A stretch of DNA of 64,000 bases from Microvelia longipes (GCA_018340805.1 JACMZG010001870.1:48487682-48551681), one strand, 5' to 3'; counted from the stretch's first letter, positions 36,776 through 54,606 are shown. The notes: generated by a model not told the origin, from the letters alone. Numbers and translations are program-made.

Positions 36776-39147
36776 TTGAAATTAGAACATGACAGTAATA
36801 AAGGCTTTCAATCATATAAATGTCCAACCCAGGATTGTTATCGGTCATTCCAGTCCCTCTTTGTTTTCAAAAGGCACTTAAGTGCTTGCTACAATAACCA
36901 TTCGATGGAAAGTGTTGACAGCGAACTGCCATCAACCGAAATTATTGTACCAACACCCTTTGAGAATAATACTGCTTTTGTCAGTGATGATGGCCCAATC
37001 TCATCTCTCGGGTCCTCACTAAGTCAGATGAAAGAAGCTGCCGCAAACTTTGTGCTCTTCTATTTACAGTGATCCGTCACTGCCCAACAACATTGTTGGC
37101 AAAGTACTTGAATATTTTTCAACATTTATTACTAATGGTTATCTTCCCCTGGTCGAGGATGTGTATGGTGCTAAATCGAAGCCCACTCATGACTCGATTG
37201 ACCCAGAAATGCAGACCAAAGTAAAAGCCCTTAGCGATCCTTTCGATTTCTTATCTTCCCATTATTTGAGATTAAAGTACTTTAAAAGTACTTCTTCCGC
37301 GTACATACTCCCGTAACATATGTCATTGGTCGGTCATTTGAAAAACGTGTTGATGAAGATGGTGTTGTTCGTGTTAACCCTGTCACGACAACTGCTCAAC
37401 ACATACCTATGGCTCGTACATTGAAGCAACTGCTTGAGTCACAAGGAACATTGCAGGCTTTGCGGTCGAATGTCTCTAGTTTAATAGATTTTGAGTTATT
37501 AAAAGTTTCTGTGATGCAAGGGCATTTATGGAAGCAAAAGCTAAGTACATTTACTGAACGATACGGGGTCAAAGAGGTTTACCCTCTCATTGTATACTTC
37601 GATGACTTTGAATGTTTAAACCCACTAGGTAGCCACGCAGGTTTCCAAAAGTTGGGAGCCATATACTACACATGTCCTGCACTGCCCTCGTATCTACTTT
37701 CAAAGTTAGAATACATTAACGTGACTGCAATTTTCAAAACTAAAGATCGGTACACTTGTGGTAATCGTTCTGTCCTGTCTCCCATTATAACCGAGTTGCA
37801 ACAACTGGAATCTAGAGGCATTGAAATAGTCACATCCGGTGAGAAACTATTCATTTCATGTTGATTGCAATTGTCGGTGGTAACTTGGGGCTTCATTCCA
37901 TGCTAGGTTATGTAGAAAGTTTCTCTGCTAACCAATGTTGTCGATTTTGTGTGGCCTCAAAATCACAATCTCAAGCCATGGTTGAAGAGGATGAGCAATT
38001 GCTCCGCAGGGAGAGTGATTATACTCAAGAGGCCACCAGTGAGGAATTGTCAGATGACAACTTTGTTAAAGAGTACTGTGAATGGAATGAAGTCCCAAGT
38101 TTCCACTGTTACACACAAATTATACTGTCGATGCCATGCATGACTTATTAGAGGGTGTGTGTAGATATGAAATGAGCCAAATTGTTGGCCATTTCATTTC
38201 AGTCAAATTGTTCACACTCAAAACTCTCAACAACCGATTACATTTTTTCAACTTTGGGGTTGATAGTGACCGAGCCCCCCTGCTATTAAGTTACAACACC
38301 TGAAGAAGGGGGCAATTATCATGTCAGCCTCTGAAATGTATGCCTTTGTTAAATATTTTACTTTAATAATCGGTGACTTGATTCCCGAGAATGACAATGT
38401 CTGGCTTTTTTACTTAACTTTGAGGAAGCTAGTCATGTTTGTTCTGTCTGACTCGTTTTGTCCTGGTAGCTCAAATTATTTAAAGGATCTAATCAGGTCC
38501 CACCACTCTCAATATTTAGACCTATTCAAAACTCCTCTTAAACCCAAACACCATCTCCTAATTCATTACCCCAACATTATTGAACTTATGGGCCCCTTCA
38601 AACAAATCTGGAGTATGCGATTTGAAGGGAAGCACAAGCAGTTAAAGAGATACGTAACTGCTATATCAAATCGCAGAAATGTACCTCTTAGCTTAGCTAA
38701 TAAATGCCAATTGCAACAGGTTCATAAAATAACATGTAGCTATGGGATAAATAATCCTGGCACTTTACAATTAGGTCCATCCAAAAATGATTTAAAATCA
38801 AGTGAAATACCACCAACATTGATGTAGTCCTTCAAAGCCCCATAAAAAGTTATTCATGGGCTGAAATGAAAGGTACAAGATTTAAAATTGGGCAACCAAT
38901 TATTGTTGGTTACATTGAGGGTGAACCACAATTTTCCAAAATATGCCATATCACTGTTACTATTGATGAACGTATTTGCTTCATAGTGAAAAAGTACAAG
39001 AATATTTGCTTCTACAGTCATTTTGACGCATATGAAGTCACTTGTGAAGATAATAGTTGCACATACGTACTGACCAGTGATTCCCAATGTCGCCCTGTTA
39101 ATGTTACCCATGCCAATGATGGTAACTACTACATAACCTCAGCATAA
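36776..39147 (+). CDS. EnSpm/CACTA (TNP2-like) transposase with several frame breaks
   Basis: Conceptual pieces in order: a C2H2-like finger (YKCPTQDCYRSFQSLFVFKR followed by HLSAC), SDPSLPNNIVGKVLEYF, DFLSSHYLRLKYFKS, a TYVIGRSFEKRVDEDGVV-like stretch, YPLIVYFDDFECLNPLGSH, FQKLGAIYYTCPALPS, AIVGGNLGLHSMLGYVESFS with a CCRFC motif, YTVDAMHDLLEGVCRYEM, MSASEMYAFVKYFTLIIGDL, MRFEGKHKQLKRYVTAISNR and a C-terminal domain ending YYITSA. These are hallmarks of animal EnSpm transposases: the acidic FDD, DAMHDLLEG and RFEGKHKQLK blocks. One-base frame breaks are needed near 37,063, 37,313, 37,860, 38,117, 38,288 and 38,825, mostly at homopolymers. No ATG opens the first block, so an upstream exon is likely. 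Sequencing error and genuine decay cannot be told apart here. Confidence 0.8.
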
Positions 39148-39227
39148 AGTTTTTATTACTTTATATCAACAAAATATTTAATCATTTTAATTAAATATTT
39201 TGTAGAACTAAAACCTTCATTGAAAAA

Positions 39228-39260
39228 ACTAAGACATTCAACTTCATTGAATGTCTTAGT
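39228..39260. other. Hairpin downstream of the transposase
   Basis: ACTAAGACATTCAA, a 5-nt loop CTTCA, then TTGAATGTCTTAGT: a perfect 14-bp stem about 80 bp after the stop codon. The TTCAACTTCATTGAATGTCT block recurs at 39,439-39,460, part of a ~100-bp imperfect direct duplication of the 3-prime region. Confidence 0.7.
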
Positions 39261-39399
39261 AAATATTAATGTATATTCTGTATATGTAACAAATAATTAT
39301 GTATTTTGTTTTAAATAATTGTGACATTTACTAATGTATCTTAAAATACTCTTTTAAAGAACTTAAAGAAATTGAGATGAATTGAAAAATAAATAGTTA

Positions 39400-39441
39400 A
39401 ATTGGTGAAAGAGGATAGTTCCCTATCCTCTTTCACCAATT
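39400..39441. other. Perfect 19-bp hairpin downstream of the transposase
   Basis: AATTGGTGAAAGAGGATAG, a 4-nt loop TTCC and the exact complement. It sits between the two copies of the duplicated 3-prime segment. Confidence 0.75.
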
Positions 39442-39899
39442 CAACTTCATTGAATGTCTTTGTAAATATTAATGAATATTCTGTATGTAACAAATAATTA
39501 TGTATATATGTATATTGTTGTATAATAATTGTGACATCTACTAATGTATTTTTAACATTAATAAAATTATTTATTATATTATTAATTATAGTTCTTTTTA
39601 AAATATCCTCTTTCTCCTCATTCCAATTTCTCCATATACACGGCTTCGCTTTTCTCAGGGTCCTTTGTAAAATACTGTACAGTTCTTATTGGTTTCACTA
39701 TTGGTATACCAATATGAATGAAAAGAGTATATGGAAGGGTTCCTGAGAAACGGGAAGCAATGCCAAATGGAGACAGCTTTTCCGGGCTGTATCAATCCAA
39801 TTTGGGAGTAGAAGTAATCCCTAATTGGAGAGTACAACCAAAACCAAGAAGGATCAATAGAGCCCTAATCAAGGGCTTATACAAACCTAGTCTGGGGTA

Positions 39900-41029
39900 A
39901 GAACGACTAGCCGTAGGGTTACAGTACAGAGTACGCTCACGCCTAGCAAGGGTTGATCCACAAGAGCCAGGATCAGGCCGACACTAGTTGTAATTTAAAT
40001 TGAAACCTATGAAAGGTAAAGCCAGCACTAGGCAGGGTCATTCATACCCTGCTAGTAGAGTATGTGTTACCCTTTAAGGGTATTCAATACCCTGAGTAAG
40101 GGTAATTTCAACCTTAGGCAAGGTCACTCAAAGCTTAGAAGTAGTGTATGTGTTACCCTGTAGGGGTTCACATAACTAGAGTAAGAGTAATATCAACTCG
40201 ATGTTACACCACACTTAAACCTAGCAAGTGTTAGTTAAACTCGCAATGAGCTTATGCGAAGTATTATATTAACTCTATTAGTGTTACACTCAATGGGGCT
40301 AGAGTAACATCAACTCTAATGAACAGTTTCAATGGACCCCACTGCTGGTATTTACGACACTCCTTCGTGTTGCAACAATCCTTCTATCTGTATAATGTTT
40401 CTCTAAGTAAGTGTTATGCCAACGCCACTAGGCTTAATAGGCACTACAAATGTGCGATTAAAGTACAGGGAACACTAGCAGTAAGTCCCTGTTGACTCTT
40501 ATAAGAGCAATTGTAACACTAAATTAGGCGTAATAGGCACATTAAAGAGCTACTCAAGTACAATTAACACTAGCTGTAATGCCCATTAAACACTTACTGG
40601 AGTATATTTAACACTAACAGGTGTTGTTACCTGCCTTATTTGGGCTTATAGTCCGTTTAACACTAATTTTGGGGTCTGAGGTTGAGATAACACGCGCGCC
40701 TTAAGTGTTAAGGTAATCCTTAACGCTAGGGTAAGTCATAAATAGGGTTATAAGAACACTTCCTAGGATTAAAAATTAGGGTAAACTTGAATTTAAAGGC
40801 AAATTTTTAACACTATTAGAGTTGTCAGCCTTAGGGTTGAGCCTTCGGGTTGCGCTAACCCCTACACTAATAGGTTTGTCCCCACACTAACAGTGTTAAC
40901 GCAACACGGCAAAATATTAACACTAGCTTTTCTTCGCTTAACACTATTAGTGTTATTCATATATTAACACATGAAGCGTGTAGCACCAAAACGTTAACGC
41001 GTTACTTTTACACTAGATTTTTCTCCGTG
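39900..41029. repeat. Right subterminal repeats of the CACTA element
   Basis: Dense, irregular copies of AACACTA/TAGTGTTA and GGGTTA/TAACCCT, e.g. around 40,080, 40,430, 40,600 and 40,900-40,960 (CTTAACACTATTAGTGTTAT). In CACTA elements such subterminal motifs bind element-encoded proteins; that role is inferred from the superfamily. Confidence 0.65.
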
Positions 41030-41705
41030 CAAATAAACAGTACATTATTACTGTAACTTTTTTATTATAAGTTATAACCTTAACTCAATCTTGGAAGAGG
41101 TTTCAACGAGGTTACACAGAGCCCCTGAGAGCCCCAAAAAGATATTTCAGGTCTCTTAATGTATTGAGATAGGCTAAGTTCTCTCTAGTATACATCTTTA
41201 TGAGTTCTACTCTGCAATTACTTTACTGGTGTTTTAGCTTTAATATTCATAATAAAATGTCGCTTAAACAGCAGTTCGTGTGAACACAAATTTTTAAATG
41301 TTTACAAAGTCGACCATTTTTGATTAGGATTTCTACAGAACAAGATTTCTACGCGAACGTACATCTTAGCTAATGTAGCGCAAACGCTCAATTGCGATTA
41401 ACTATTACTTTTAGCTAAAATGTACGGTCGCGTTGTCGAATAGTCGCGCAAAACGAATCCTACCGTCTATAATAAATTAGTCGTCGTTTGCTTTTCACAC
41501 ATTGTTCGTGGTTTATTTTGTAATTTGAACATTTTAATAAAAAAGTTACAGTAATAATGTACTGTTTATTTGATTAGTTGAAGATGGTCAATTTATTTTT
41601 CCGATGGTTAAAATTTTAACCAATACCCTATTAGTTGAATAGGGCAAATACAAAAATTAAAAATTATGTCAAAAAAATGAAAACAATTCATGATAAAATA
41701 AAAAA
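41030..41705. mobile_element. Right part of a palindromic element split by the CACTA insertion
   Basis: The segment from TTATTTGATTAGTTGAAG (41,567) to about 41,700 is the reverse complement of the left flank of the CACTA element (29,476-29,604). AAATAAACAGTACATTATTA (right after the element, at 41,031) is the complement of the sequence just before 41,567. So an element of roughly 0.8 kb with ~170-bp inverted ends was opened by the CACTA insertion in its left arm. Its core (about 41,080-41,205) carries dispersed family D. Confidence 0.75.
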
Positions 41706-43330
41706 CGTTCTACTGTATAACTTTTTGTATTTGGTGCTGCTTATATGATTATATTAATAGTTAAATGTGTTTAAATAAAATGTTTAAGTTTCTCAATGTT
41801 TTGAGATAGGCAATGCTCCCTCTAGTAATATATATCTTCTATAGATATAACCATAAGTTTGCGTTAGGTGCTCTACTAAAAATTAATGTTAAGTTGTACT
41901 TACAAATGATTAATATTTGAATTTAGTTGTGTGATTCGTCGACTCACAGTGTGTGATACTCGCAGTATCAATTTTAGTGAAACTGAAAACTGCTCAGTCA
42001 TCTATAACATTCTTGCCGAAATAAATTTAAAAATAACTTTAAATTATTACGTATCTTTTAAAAATATTTTTAAGCTATTTTAAATAAATTTATAGTAAAA
42101 TAAAGAAGTTGAACAGCAAAAGTAATGCAATCTATTAAACTACCTAAAAAATTACAGTGTGAACATGATTCATCATTTTTATTTTTAACATTGTTATTTG
42201 TATTGTAAATTTACATCTAAATAAAGATCTACGGTTTTGTTTTATTATTGTTTTTACTTTAAACAACTAAATATTTAAAAATAACTATTCTTTTATAGCT
42301 AAAATTATGGTTTATATTTTTTTTGTGAATGCGTCTCTAATTTATTTCGCCCTACTGTGTGAAACTTTATATTATACAGGTTGGCAAAAAGCCCCCCCCC
42401 CATCTTAAATGTTGAACTGTTACCCATAAATTAATGAAACTTAAGAACCTTTTTTTGTAAAAGGGAACTTCTTTATGATGGTTAGTTTACTAGTGTCCTA
42501 TGCTCCGGACTTTTCTTCACCACATAGGATTTGCTACGCTCATCCTCCTCTATTTAAAATTTTACTAAGTGAAAAGAGGCTCGCTTCGCTCACAAGATTG
42601 CGGTTATTAGTGATATCACACTAAAAAGTACTCGCTTCACTCGCTAAGTATGTACAGTACATGACATGTACATGTACATGACAATTGATCTTACTCTTGT
42701 AAATTCTTATAAAATAAGTAAAAATTAATAATAATAAAATTATGGCCGCCATGTTGAATTTTTTGTTCTACTAATCAAGAGCTTTTAAACGATATATTAC
42801 TGGAGTTATTCCTTCTAAGATAATTTTTTGAATAAAAACAGATTAAGTGCACAAAAGTTCTATATTTTGTTAATATATAATAATAATATAGTTTTTATAT
42901 AATAATAATAAATATAGGACTTTTGTGTAATTAATCTGTTTTTATTTATTTTATCTGCTCACGGCAGGAAAATGAAGCATTACTGAACTAATTTTAGGCG
43001 AGAAAGTAGCATTTCCCAGCCGCCCCTGCCTATGCTGGTAAAGAAAGTTAATTGATAATTTTTGTAAACCTGATTAGTTAATAATAAAAGCCTATTGAAT
43101 TTATTTAATAATTTATATTAAATAATTAATTATTTAACTAATTAAAATTAAAATAAACAATTTGCAATGTAATCTTTAATTAGAAATAAATTTTATTGAT
43201 TATATTAAAGCAACACTTTTTGTTTTGGGTTTATTATCTCATCTTTTTTTGTCAAGTCATTTACTACTTTTATCATTCCAACCCGTATTTAATACAGTTT
43301 AAAAGTTAGTTTATTCTATAGCGATTCTAT
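41706..43330. other. Intron 1 stretch without genes
   Basis: AT-rich. A C homopolymer near 42,393, family-A-like CTCGCTTCGCTCAC blocks at 42,530-42,650 and an ACATGACATGTACATGTACA palindrome near 42,660 are the only structure noted. CACAAAAGTTCTATATTT (42,850) and its complement (42,912-42,930) form an inverted pair around an AT-rich core. Confidence 0.5.
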
Positions 43331-43341
43331 TGCGTTTTGTG

Positions 43342-43596
43342 ATGAATATCGTCGAAGATATAGACGAACTTTTCGAACATACCCCGCTGGATGTTTTGGA
43401 AATAACCACAAATGCCAAAGAGAGCCTACTACCCGGCAAATCAGGAAGTAGGTATCTCAAAGCATATGCGAAGTGCTCAGAGAAAGAAGTAAAGAATGTA
43501 AGTGAAAACGTTGTGTTAGCGTATTTAAAAGAACTGTCAAACTCAAAATCGAGCGCTACTCAGTGGTCAACTTTCTTGATGATAAGATCTGTGTAG
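43342..43596 (+). pseudogene. Fragment of a tyrosine-recombinase-type mobile element protein (N-terminal core-binding part)
   Basis: An 84-codon frame from ATG at 43,342 to a stop. It contains LLPGKSGSRYLKAYAKC, then KEVKNVSENVVLAYLKELSN and SSATQWSTFLMIRSV. The pattern LP.KS..RY...Y..F..W......SENVLLAY..ELS....STLW...S is the N-terminal (SAM-like, DNA-binding) portion of tyrosine-recombinase-like proteins found in insect Crypton-type or related elements and in their domesticated derivatives. The tryptophan segment after the RY motif is shortened, and the catalytic R..H.R..Y domain is absent downstream. It is most likely a truncated relic in Sik3 intron 1; a short capture used by a non-autonomous element is possible. 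Confidence 0.55.
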
Positions 43597-43737
43597 TCAG
43601 TCAAAGAAAATGTAAATATAAAACATTATTACAAACGTAATAAGTTTTTCAACAATGCTAGTTTTGATTTATTACTGTTCGCAGATAAAATATTGTGTGG
43701 AACGAGGCAGGAAAGGAAACATTACTGACTCGTATAT

Positions 43738-43935
43738 TTGCTTTCCTCGGCTTTGCCTCGTCAGTCAAATTATATATTACCTGCCTCGGCTTCGCCTCGT
43801 CAGTCAAAAAATTACTTGCCTCGGCTTTGCCTCGTCAGTCAAATTATATATTACCTGCCTCGGCTTCGCCTCGTCAGTCAAAAAATTACCTGCCTCGGCT
43901 TTGCCTCTGCAGTAATTTAGATAGCACACCCTCGT
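43738..43935. repeat. Tandem repeat of a CTCGGCTT(C/T)GCCTCG unit
   Basis: About five units of ~35 bp, alternating spacers AAATTATATATTACCTGC and AAAAAATTACTTGC around CTCGGCTTCGCCTCGTCAGTC. Three forward frames stay open through it for 60-86 codons because of the repeat; none is a gene. The core is also a partial palindrome. Confidence 0.85.
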
Positions 43936-44192
43936 CTTCGGCTCGGGGCTAACTTAGATAATAGTCAGAAATATTCCATTTTCTTGTCTAGTTACACAAA
44001 TAACTATTATTATAAGTCCACAAAAAAAAATTTGTGAATCAATTTTTTGTGTTCATTTGCCATTTTGAAAATTTTGACCATTAAAATACTTTCTTTTTCT
44101 AGTCTTTAAGAGCTTTAAAACTATATACAACACAATTATTTCGCTCATTTTTTTTCATTCCGTCCGTCATATTGGCCGCCATTTTAAAAAAA

Positions 44193-44195
<3 letters not shown>

Positions 44196-44278
<83 letters not shown>

Positions 44279-44280
44279 TC
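44196..44280. repeat. TA microsatellite
   Basis: Pure (TA)n about 270 bp before Sik3 exon 2. The preceding TTTTTTTTCATTCCGTCCGTC and ATTGGCCGCCATTTTAAAA recur before the TA tract at about 47,040, so both belong to one dispersed repeat with a TA-rich end. Confidence 0.85.
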
Positions 44281-44522
44281 CCACCCATCCCTACCTTCCT
44301 CCATGACCCCAACCTCGTAAGCTCATTTTTTCTTTGAAAATTTGCTAAAACTCGTAAATTGTTAGTAAAAGTTTGGAGGCAGAGCTCCCCCCTCCCTTAG
44401 CAATGCCACTTAGTGACGCCCTTGGTTCATTTTTGCTAATGCTAAATTTGATTTCCTTTCTGTCCTTTTATATTTGTAATTTTTCGATTTGTTGTTTTAT
44501 TTTGGCAATTATGTGGTAATAA

Positions 44523-50056
<5,534 letters not shown>

Positions 50057-50789
50057 TAATCAGGGAAAGTGCATTGCATTCTCATAAGTGATAGATTGAA
50101 TGTGCTACAATTTCTCTAAATCAAAATCTTTATTGCAAAAATACAGATATAAAATCAACATCCCTTTACATTTTTTTTTCGCTGTAAAATTTGACAACAT
50201 AACCATTAATTAAACTTAAAAAATAAATATTAATAAATGAAAAACTCTAAAACTATATGATAAATGAAGAGTTAGAGATCATGTATCTAAGTGTACACGT
50301 GGGAATGTCAAGGTGTGGTGTGAGTGTGTTAATGTTTTTGTTAATGGGACATATTGGTGATAGAGGGTCCAAGAGTACTGTGTTTCAAATTGTTGTGTGT
50401 GTCTGGTCTGCATGTGTTTGGGTGTTGTAAATATAATTTGCTTTTTTAATTAATTAAAAAAGCTTTGTTTCTTCCATCCCACTATTTATTTACATTAAAT
50501 AATTTAAGCAAGTCATTGTAGTGGACTATATTGGGCCAGCAAAGATACTGACCCGTTAGTTTATAGAAACACTACTTAAGTAAATTAAATTGAATCTGTT
50601 CTTCTCTAGTGTCTCTGTACAATTGTGTGTATGTGTTTCTGTTATCATCGTACCAACTGTTATATTCTACCAAAATACTCCTTGTAAGTATTTAGTCTCT
50701 TTAAAGTAGACAAATTAGGATTGACAAGAGGTGGATATATCATCTGCTTCTAAAACGGCCACACTGTTAGGTATGAGTTCAGTATGGGC

Positions 50790-53515
50790 CAGTAAATAAC
50801 CATGCCTAGTAAATAATACCATCGTAAAAATATTCCATCCAGGATAGTCCTAGGTAAATAATACCTCGTAATAAATATTCCCATTTTCCAGGCCCTAGTA
50901 AATATACCAATCAATAATATCCATTCCAGGATGGTCTATTAAAATACATATTCTCCATTTCCAGGAATGTCTTATAAATAATACCATCGAAATATTCCAT
51001 TTTCCAGAATGGTCCTAGTTAGTAAATAAATACCATAGTAAAAATATCCATTTTCCAGGATGTCCTAGTAAAATAATACCATCGAATAAATACCCCATTT
51101 TTTCCAGGATCCTAGTAAATAATACATCGAAAATAAATATCCCATTTCAGGATGTCCATATAATAAACCATCGTAAATAAATATCCCATTCAGTTAAAAA
51201 AATACTCCATAATGTCCTATCGTACTCCATTTTCCAGGATGTTTCTAGTAATAATACCGTAATAATTTCCATTTTCCAGGATGGCCTAGTAAATACCCAT
51301 CGTAATAAATATTCCCATTTTCCAGGATGGTCCTAGTAAATAAACCAACGTAAAAATATTCCATATTCCAGGATGGTCCTACTAGTAAAAATAATACCAT
51401 CGTAATAAATTTCCCATTTTCCAGGTTTTGGGGTCCTTGAAATAATACCATCGTAAAAAATATTCCCATTCCTAGTAAATATACCAGGTAATATTCCCAT
51501 TTTCCAGGATGGTCCTAGTAAATAATACCATCGTAATAAATATTCCCATTTTCCAGGATGGTCCTATAAATAATATTCCCTTTTCCATCGTAATAATATT
51601 CCCATTTTCCAGAATGGTCCTAGTAAATAATACCATCGTAATAAATATTCCCATTTTCAGGTGGTCCTAGTAAATAATCACATTCGTAAATAAATATTCC
51701 ATTCCCATTTCCAGGATGGTCCTGTATAATAATACCATCGAATAATATCGTAATAAAATTTCCATCTTTCAGGGATGGCCAGTAATAATACCATCGTAAT
51801 AAAATATTCCATTCAGGATGGTCTAGTAATATACCTCGATAATAATTACTCAATCAATAAATATTCCATTTTCCAGGATGGTCCTAGTAAATAATACCAT
51901 CGTAATAAATATTCCCATTTTCCAGGGTCTAGTAAAATACCATCCATCGTAATAAATATTCCCATTTTCCAGGATGTCCTAGATTAAAATACCATCGTAT
52001 AAATATTCCCATTTTCCCAGGATGTCCTAGTAAATACATCGTAAATAAATATTCCATTTTTCGGATGGTCCTAGTAATAATCATCGTAATAATATTCCAT
52101 TTTCCAGATGGTCCTAGTAAATAATACCATCGTAATAAATTTTCCCATTTTCCAGGATGGTCCTAGTAAATAATACCTGTAATAAATATTCCTTATTCCA
52201 GGATGGTCCTAGTAAATAATAACATCGTAATAATATTCCATTTTTTGGATGGTCCTAGTAAATAAACCTCGTAATCAAATATTCCCATTTCCAGGATGGT
52301 CTTAGTAATAATACATCGTATAATATTCCATTTTCCAGTGGTCTAGTTAAATATTACCTCGTTAAAATGTCATTTAGGGATGGTCCAAAGTAAATATACC
52401 TCGTAATAAATATGCCATTTTCCAGATGGTCCTAGTAAATAATACCATCGTAATAAATATTCCCATTTCCAGATGTCCTATAAATAATACCATGTAATAA
52501 ATATTTCCATTTCCAGGGATGGTCTAGTAATAATACCATGTAATAATATTCCCATTTACCATCCATTTTCCAGGATGGTCCAGGTAAATAATACCATCGT
52601 TATAATATGCCATTTTTCCAGATGGTCTAGTAAAATCATAATACCATCGTATATTTTCAGGATGGTTCCGTAATAATTTCCTTTTTCTATTTGTAATAAT
52701 TCCATTCGATAAATGTTCCATGTAGTTGTAAATAATACCTCGTAAAATTTCCAGTGATGGTAAATATACATCGTAATACCCAGGATGTCCTAGGTAATAA
52801 ATCGTATCCATTTTCAGATGGTCCAAGTAAATATACCATCGTAATAAATTTCCATTTCCAGGATGGTGCTTAGTAATAATTCCATGTATAATTTCCCATT
52901 TTCCAGGATGGTCCTAGTAATAATCATCGTTAATAAAATATTTCCATTTTCCGGATGGTCTAGTAAATATACATCGTAATAATATTCCATTTGTCAGGAT
53001 GGTCTAGTAAATAATACCATGTATATATTCCCATTTCCAGGTGGTCCTAGTTAAATATTACATCGTTAATTAATATCCCATTTTCGCGGTATTGTCCTAG
53101 TAAATAATACCTCGTAAATAAATATTCCATTTTCCAGGATGTCCTAGTAATAATTACCTCGTAATAAATATTCGTATTTTCTTTAGGATGTCTAGTAAAT
53201 ACATACCATTGTATAAACTTATTTCATTTTCAGGAATGCTCCTAGTAAATAATACCATCGATTAATTATTCCATTTTCAGGATTGGTCCTAGTAAATAAA
53301 TACCATCGTAATATATTCCCATTTTCCAGGATGGTCTATAAATAATACATGTAATAATATTCCCATTTTCAGGATGTCTAGTAAATAATCATTCTTAATA
53401 AATATTCCTTTTCCTAGGATGGTCCTAGTAAATTATACCCATCGTAATAAACTATTCCCATTTTCCGATGGTCCTTAGTAAATATACCATCGTAATTAAA
53501 TATTCTCATTTTCCA
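50790..53515. repeat. 49-bp minisatellite, about 2.7 kb, some 55 copies
   Basis: The unit is CCATCGTAATAAATATTCCC followed by ATTTTCCAGGATGGTCCTAG and TAAATAATA. Copies vary mostly by small gaps rather than substitutions, suggesting consensus errors in noisy reads. Minus-strand frames inside (51,245-52,826) come from the repeat. It occupies most of Sik3 intron 4. Confidence 0.92.
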
Positions 53516-54306
53516 ATCACAAGGATGAGTTTTAAACTACGAACAGAAAAAAATGTCTCGTGAATTGGTTTAATATTTCCTTTTCTTTTAGGACCTTTTA
53601 GCACAAATAAGGGTTTAAATTATCTAACATGGACTATCTATTTTTCTGTGCTAGAAAGCAGTAGCGATAGTATATAACGAAATTTCGTTACACCTTGTGC
53701 AATTTTGCTACAGCGTTGATTTTTTTTTTTTTAAAATCATCTTTAAGTATATGTGTGCTTTCCACGGAAATAATTTGTTTGACTTCATTAACTGTCATCA
53801 ATGACTCAGCAATAATTTCTTAAATTCATCACATGCGGAAAAATTACTAGTCCTACATAGGACTAGTAAATTTGCCAAGTTTCGCCACATTATCAATCAT
53901 CAACTTCAATTTTTTTTGGATGACGTATATTTTTTTTAAGAAATTGTTAACAATTGAAAAAATTATGCAATTGAGTTGGAATTTGGCACAAGTGTATCCC
54001 TTTAAGTAATGAACAGGTATTCAAAACTTTGTTTCAATTCTGCTAGCATATTTACAGTTTTTTTCGGATGTCTATTGTTAAGTAGCATCAAGGGAGATCA
54101 GTAAGAGGATGGGTGACCGCTGGAAATGTAACAGATCACTTTACTGCCTAAGTACAAACGAAGTGAGTTCCAATCCGTACTGCAAATAAAATTGCGGGAG
54201 ATTTTCATATTCTCAGGACAAGCAAAGTGTCGGATCGGAAAAGTTCCTGTGTTCCTCCGATACAACATTTTTTTACCCCTTCTTTCAATTTGTATTATTT
54301 ATTTAA

Positions 54307-54603
<297 letters not shown>

Positions 54604-54605
54604 AT

Positions 54606-54606
54606 N
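54606..54606. other. Assembly gap (single N)
   Basis: It lies 162 bp after Sik3 exon 5 in a pyrimidine-rich tract. The flanking sequences are not duplicates of one another. An exon of about 120 bp expected between exon 5 and the CEHLIRHML exon is missing, so sequence has probably been lost at or near this point. Confidence 0.75.

Larger units (their letters stand above)
29605..41029. mobile_element. EnSpm/CACTA-type DNA transposon, 11.4 kb, with two genes
   Basis: The left end is CACGGAAAAAAATCT (29,605-29,619) and the right end read in reverse is CACGGAGAAAAATCT (41,029-41,015), 14 of 15 identical. It is flanked by a 2-bp CA duplication (29,603-29,604 and 41,030-41,031). CACTA-superfamily elements have CAC-starting ends, 2-3-bp duplications and subterminal repeats; here both ends are rich in GTGTTA/TAACAC and TAGGGTTA motifs (29,640-30,130, 33,370-33,540 and 40,000-41,020). 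Inside, on the plus strand, are a TATA-type promoter (33,612), ORF1 (34,133-36,632) and a TNP2-like transposase (36,776-39,147). The element lies in intron 1 of Sik3, in the same orientation as the gene, inside an older palindromic element. About 2.9 kb at 30,400-33,300 is AT-rich filler with other repeats. Frame breaks make present activity doubtful unless they are sequencing errors. Confidence 0.85.

Noticed and set aside
51245..52826. Minus-strand frames of 60-100 codons
   Set aside because: Products of the 49-bp minisatellite.
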